This document shows, one piece after another, positions 61,470 through 64,000 of a DNA stretch of 64,000 bases. Under the pieces are notes generated by a model. That model was not told where the DNA came from, did not search any database, and saw only the letters and a list, made by a program, of their open reading frames with translations. A program made the position numbers and the translations under genes. Positions within the stretch are counted from its first letter, which is position 1. Every line of letters begins with the position of its first letter. The stretch is taken from positions 62,001 through 126,000 of the forward strand of contig NZ_PYGA01000016.1 of NCBI RefSeq assembly GCF_003014485.1, given 5' to 3'. This DNA is from Murinocardiopsis flavida (GTDB lineage Bacteria > Actinomycetota > Actinomycetes > Streptosporangiales > Streptosporangiaceae).

Positions 61470-62273
61470 TCACCCCTCCGCCGTGTCGGCCTCGCGGGGC
61501 TGCTTGGCGGTGGTGTCGGTGCGGCGCTTGTCGCGGACGTAGATGTCGGCGGGTTTGCCATCACCGGGGGTCCGGCGGTTCAGGGTGAACAGGGTGGTGG
61601 CGGCGAACAGCTCGCTGAGCTTGGCGTAGCCGTAGGTGCGGGCGTCGAAGTCGGGGCGCTGCTTGGTGATGATGTTGCCGATGGCGCCCAGATGAGCCCA
61701 GCCGTCCTCGTCGGAGGACGCCTCCACGGCGTGGCGCAGCAGGGTGACCAGGGCGGTGTCGCTCTTCAACCGGAGGGCCGATGCGCGGTCGGGCGTCTTG
61801 GCCACGGCCGGGGCGGCGCCGGTGCGCAGGTTCTCGATGTAGATGAACTTGTCGCAGGCCGCGACGAACGGCTTGGGGGTCTTGCGTTCCCCGAAACCGT
61901 AGACGGCCAGGCCGGACTCGCGGATCCGGGCGGCCAGTCGGGTGAAGTCGCTGTCACTGGAGACGATGCAGAACCCGTCGAACCGCTGGGAGTAGAGCAG
62001 GTCCATCGCGTCGATGACCATCGCGGCGTCGCTGGCGTTCTTGCCGGTGGTGTAGGCGAACTGCTGGATCGGCTGGATGGACTGGGCGAGCAACTGGTCT
62101 TTCCAACTCTTGAGGCGCGTGCCGGTCCAGTCGCCGTAGGCGCGTTTGACGTGGGCGGTGCCGTACCTGGCGACCTCGGCCAGCAGTTCCTCGGCGACCG
62201 CGGGATTGGCGTTGTCGGCGTCGATCAGCACCGCCAGTTTCGCGGCGGTGCCGGCGGCGGGTGCGGTGCTCAT
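61470..62273 (-). CDS. NYN-domain (LabA/DUF88-like) protein with LOTUS/OST-HTH-like end
   Basis: 267 aa. NYN PIN-like nuclease: VLIDADNANPAVAEELLAEVARYG, DAAMVIDAMDLLYSQRFDGFCIVSSDSDF, with conserved Asp residues in DAD, DAMD and DSD. The C-terminal domain (TALVTLLRHAVEASSDEDGWAHLGAIGNI, YGYAKLSELF) is the OST-HTH/LOTUS kind, an RNA-binding module. An endoribonuclease is likely. ATG 62273. Confidence 0.92.
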   Translation of the reverse strand: MSTAPAAGTAAKLAVLIDADNANPAVAEELLAEVARYGTAHVKRAYGDWTGTRLKSWKDQLLAQSIQPIQQFAYTTGKNASDAAMVIDAMDLLYSQRFDGFCIVSSDSDFTRLAARIRESGLAVYGFGERKTPKPFVAACDKFIYIENLRTGAAPAVAKTPDRASALRLKSDTALVTLLRHAVEASSDEDGWAHLGAIGNIITKQRPDFDARTYGYAKLSELFAATTLFTLNRRTPGDGKPADIYVRDKRRTDTTAKQPREADTAEG

Positions 62274-62438
62274 GCGCTGCGGCGCCGGTGCCGTCGCCGA
62301 GGTCGTCCGCGCGGAATCGCAGGTCCATGGTCATGGCCGCCTCGCAGGGGTGGGTGGGGCCGTGCGCCCCCCGTTGCGCGCCGACGATGGCAATTTCCGG
62401 CCCGGAAATTCAACCCCGCCGGTGGGCGGGGGTGCGGC

Positions 62439-62987
62439 TCAGCCCTGGCCGCGGGCGGGTTCGAGGTCGGCGGTGTCGGTGATGCGGCGCAGCGCCAGGC
62501 CGGCGGGCGGGGCCGGGGCGAACAGCCGCACGGCGAACCCGCCGGGCACATGCGCGCACGCCGTCCACGCCCCGGGCGAGGACAGCACGGTGAAGGTGTG
62601 GGGGCGGCCGTCGATGGCGATGGGGGTGCTGGAGTAGTCGGCGGCGCCGTGGCGCGGGGGGTCGCTCCAGTCGGCGCGGCCGCGCGCCCGCGCCTCCATG
62701 AAGTCGCGCTCGGCGCACAGCAGCCGCAGCTGCCGGGCGGGGTCGCCGCCGTCGCCGATGACGCGGCGGGTGGCGATCTCCAGGTCGAGGCGGGCGTCGC
62801 TGGAGCGCCACCCGAAGTCGACCACGACCCGGTCGGGCGCCGCGGCGCCGGGCGCGGTGGTGGTGGCGCTGATGCGGCCGCGCTCGGCGGTGCCCTCGGG
62901 GGCGAACAGCGGGACGGCGTCCAACAGTGCGGCGACCTCCGTGCCCGCGTCGCTGCCGCCCACCTGCGTCCCCCCGTCGTCGGCCAC
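62439..62987 (-). CDS. hypothetical protein
   Basis: 182 aa, no membrane segment. VVVDFGWRSSDARLDLEIATRRVIGDGG and PIAIDGRPHTFTVLSSPGAWTA are beta-rich. No family recognised. ATG 62987. Same strand as the NYN gene, 165 bp apart. A small beta-sandwich protein, function unknown. Confidence 0.65.
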   Translation of the reverse strand: MADDGGTQVGGSDAGTEVAALLDAVPLFAPEGTAERGRISATTTAPGAAAPDRVVVDFGWRSSDARLDLEIATRRVIGDGGDPARQLRLLCAERDFMEARARGRADWSDPPRHGAADYSSTPIAIDGRPHTFTVLSSPGAWTACAHVPGGFAVRLFAPAPPAGLALRRITDTADLEPARGQG

Positions 62988-63323
62988 GCTGGAAGCCTAC
63001 CGGCCCCGGGCCGGCGCGATCGGAGGCCGCGGGTCCCCCGCCGAGGCCGCCCTCGTGCCGCGCGCCGGCGGCGGCGCCGTGCGCGCGCTCGGGCACCCGG
63101 ACCGGGCCGCGATGCCGCCCGCCCGCACCGGGCGCGCCGGGCGCGATGGTGACCCCCGCAACCCTCCCCCAATACCCCCCTCACCTGCACAGATACCGCC
63201 GAGACGCACATCACGGGACGTGCGGGGCGCAGGCGGAATGAAATCCCGCCCGGCCATGCGTTGGCCATTCCCGTGTGCCCCTGTCAGGGGCGCAGCCGAC
63301 CATCCAGCCGCCACTGTCCGCAC
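62988..63323. other. 336-bp intergenic region
   Basis: Holds the promoters of the hypothetical gene (leftward) and the MFS gene (rightward). An imperfect inverted repeat CGCACATC/GACGTGCG lies near 63208-63227. Nothing else recognised. Confidence 0.45.
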
Positions 63324-64000
63324 ATGGAGCGCCCTGTGCCTTACGCTCTGCTCGCTCTCGCCATCGGCGCATTCGGAATCGGCACCACCGAGTTCGTCAC
63401 GATGGGCATCCTGCCCGACGTCGCGTCGGCGCTGGGGGTGTCCATCCCCACCGCCGGCCACCTCATCTCCAGCTACGCCATCGGCGTGGTGATCGGCGCG
63501 CCGCTGCTGACCGTGGCGGCCACCCGGGTGCCCCGCAAGACGCTGCTGCTGGGGCTCATGGCGGTGTTCACCGCCGGGAACCTGGCCTCGGCGCTGGCCC
63601 CCACCTACGAGGTGCTGCTGGCGTCGCGCGTCCTCAGCGGGCTGCCCCACGGCGCGTTCTTCGGGGTCGCCGCCGTCGTAGGCGCCGGACTGGTGCCCTT
63701 CGACCGGCGGGCCCGCGCGATCGCCCTGATCATGTCCGGGCTGACCATCGCCAACATCATCGGGGTGCCGCTGGGCACCCTGGCCGCCCAGCAGCTCGGC
63801 TGGCGGGCCGCGTTCGTCATCGTGGTCGCCGTGGGCCTGGCCGCGCTCGCCGCCATCGCGGTGTCGGTGCCCTCCCAGCACACCGCCGGCCGGGCCGGGG
63901 TGCGCGCCGAGATGGGCGCCCTGGGCCGCACCCAGGTGTGGTTGGCGCTGCTGACCGGCGCCGTGGGCTTCGGCGGGATGTTCGCGTTCTACTCCTACAT
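63324..64000 (+). CDS. MFS transporter (DHA1 family), cut by window edge
   Basis: First 225 residues. ALLALAIGAFGIGTTEFVTMG begins the family; AGHLISSYAIGVVIGAPLL, a short motif A (RVPRKTLLLG), and SRVLSGLPHGAFFGVAAVVGA fit the arabinose-efflux/AraJ or drug pump group. Six membrane segments are visible and the reading continues past 64000. ATG 63324 or GTG 63336. Confidence 0.88.
   Translation, partial: MERPVPYALLALAIGAFGIGTTEFVTMGILPDVASALGVSIPTAGHLISSYAIGVVIGAPLLTVAATRVPRKTLLLGLMAVFTAGNLASALAPTYEVLLASRVLSGLPHGAFFGVAAVVGAGLVPFDRRARAIALIMSGLTIANIIGVPLGTLAAQQLGWRAAFVIVVAVGLAALAAIAVSVPSQHTAGRAGVRAEMGALGRTQVWLALLTGAVGFGGMFAFYSY

Overview
The window is chromosomal DNA of a very GC-rich actinomycete. 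Evidence: strong third-position GC bias, frequent GTG starts, GGAGG-type ribosome sites, leaderless-looking genes, WhiJ-like/DUF397 loci, and a stray RpoB C-terminus whose sequence is of the Nocardiopsis/Thermobifida type (lineage is inference). No rRNA, tRNA, CRISPR array, complete insertion sequence or prophage was seen. It reads as an accessory chromosomal arm: many one- to three-gene modules, each with its own regulator and a palindromic operator, separated by strong hairpin terminators.

Layout. 1-490: partial alpha/beta hydrolase. 1133-6894: a Van-like cell-wall module; VanY-like D,D-carboxypeptidase, Asp/Glu-type amino-acid racemase, D-Ala-D-Ala-type ligase and an extra MurF run leftward from a divergent VanR/VanS-like two-component system. 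6929-9005: an orphan RpoB C-terminal fragment, an ECF42-type sigma factor and its YCII/DGPF partner. 9081-15314: MarR/P450, a hydrolase, an acidic unknown protein, and a methyltransferase plus flavin reductase pair divergent from an XRE-cupin regulator. 15799-18184: a BBE-like FAD oxidase divergent from an ECF41-type sigma factor. 18299-25384: MFS/TetR, DUF2277, MerR/serine hydrolase, AraC and a hydrolase. 25515-27047: a second ECF41-type sigma factor divergent from a SnoaL-like protein across a perfect 68-bp palindrome. 27285-33811: DoxX, PadR, Nudix, a CmtR/CDF/methyltransferase metal cassette, VOC, PNPOx-like and DHFR-like proteins. 34226-37238: MerR with a small acidic protein; epoxide hydrolase divergent from a CGNR regulator. 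37324-41024: five tandem DUF397 genes, a WhiJ-like XRE protein, an anti-sigma-like ATPase and a sigma-like protein. 41286-50748: winged-helix protein, Ser/Thr kinase, TetR/methyltransferase, DUF6194/double-MerR, an AhpD-like protein, TetR/NmrA and DUF2306. 51001-56792: TetR, a kinase remnant, DUF4287, and a SNF2 helicase coupled to a SWIM protein. 56871-64000: MerR-GyrI, RidA, secreted PLD-like protein, APH-like kinase, GNAT, NYN-domain protein, an unknown and a truncated MFS pump.

How the genes work together. The most system-like unit is the Van-like cluster, which has every activity needed to make, ligate, load and trim a D-Ala-D-X terminus but pairs the ligase with a racemase instead of VanH. 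The second theme is ECF sigma control. Two mirror-symmetric divergent promoters (17187-17270 and 26491-26558) and one promoter in trans (47697-47723) share the geometry TCAC-core, 16 nt, CGTC. Two others (8979-9005 and 31723-31749) share TGTCGA, 16 nt, CGWC. Together they outline candidate ECF41 and ECF42 regulons within one window. All functional assignments come from reading motifs by eye; no database search was run.
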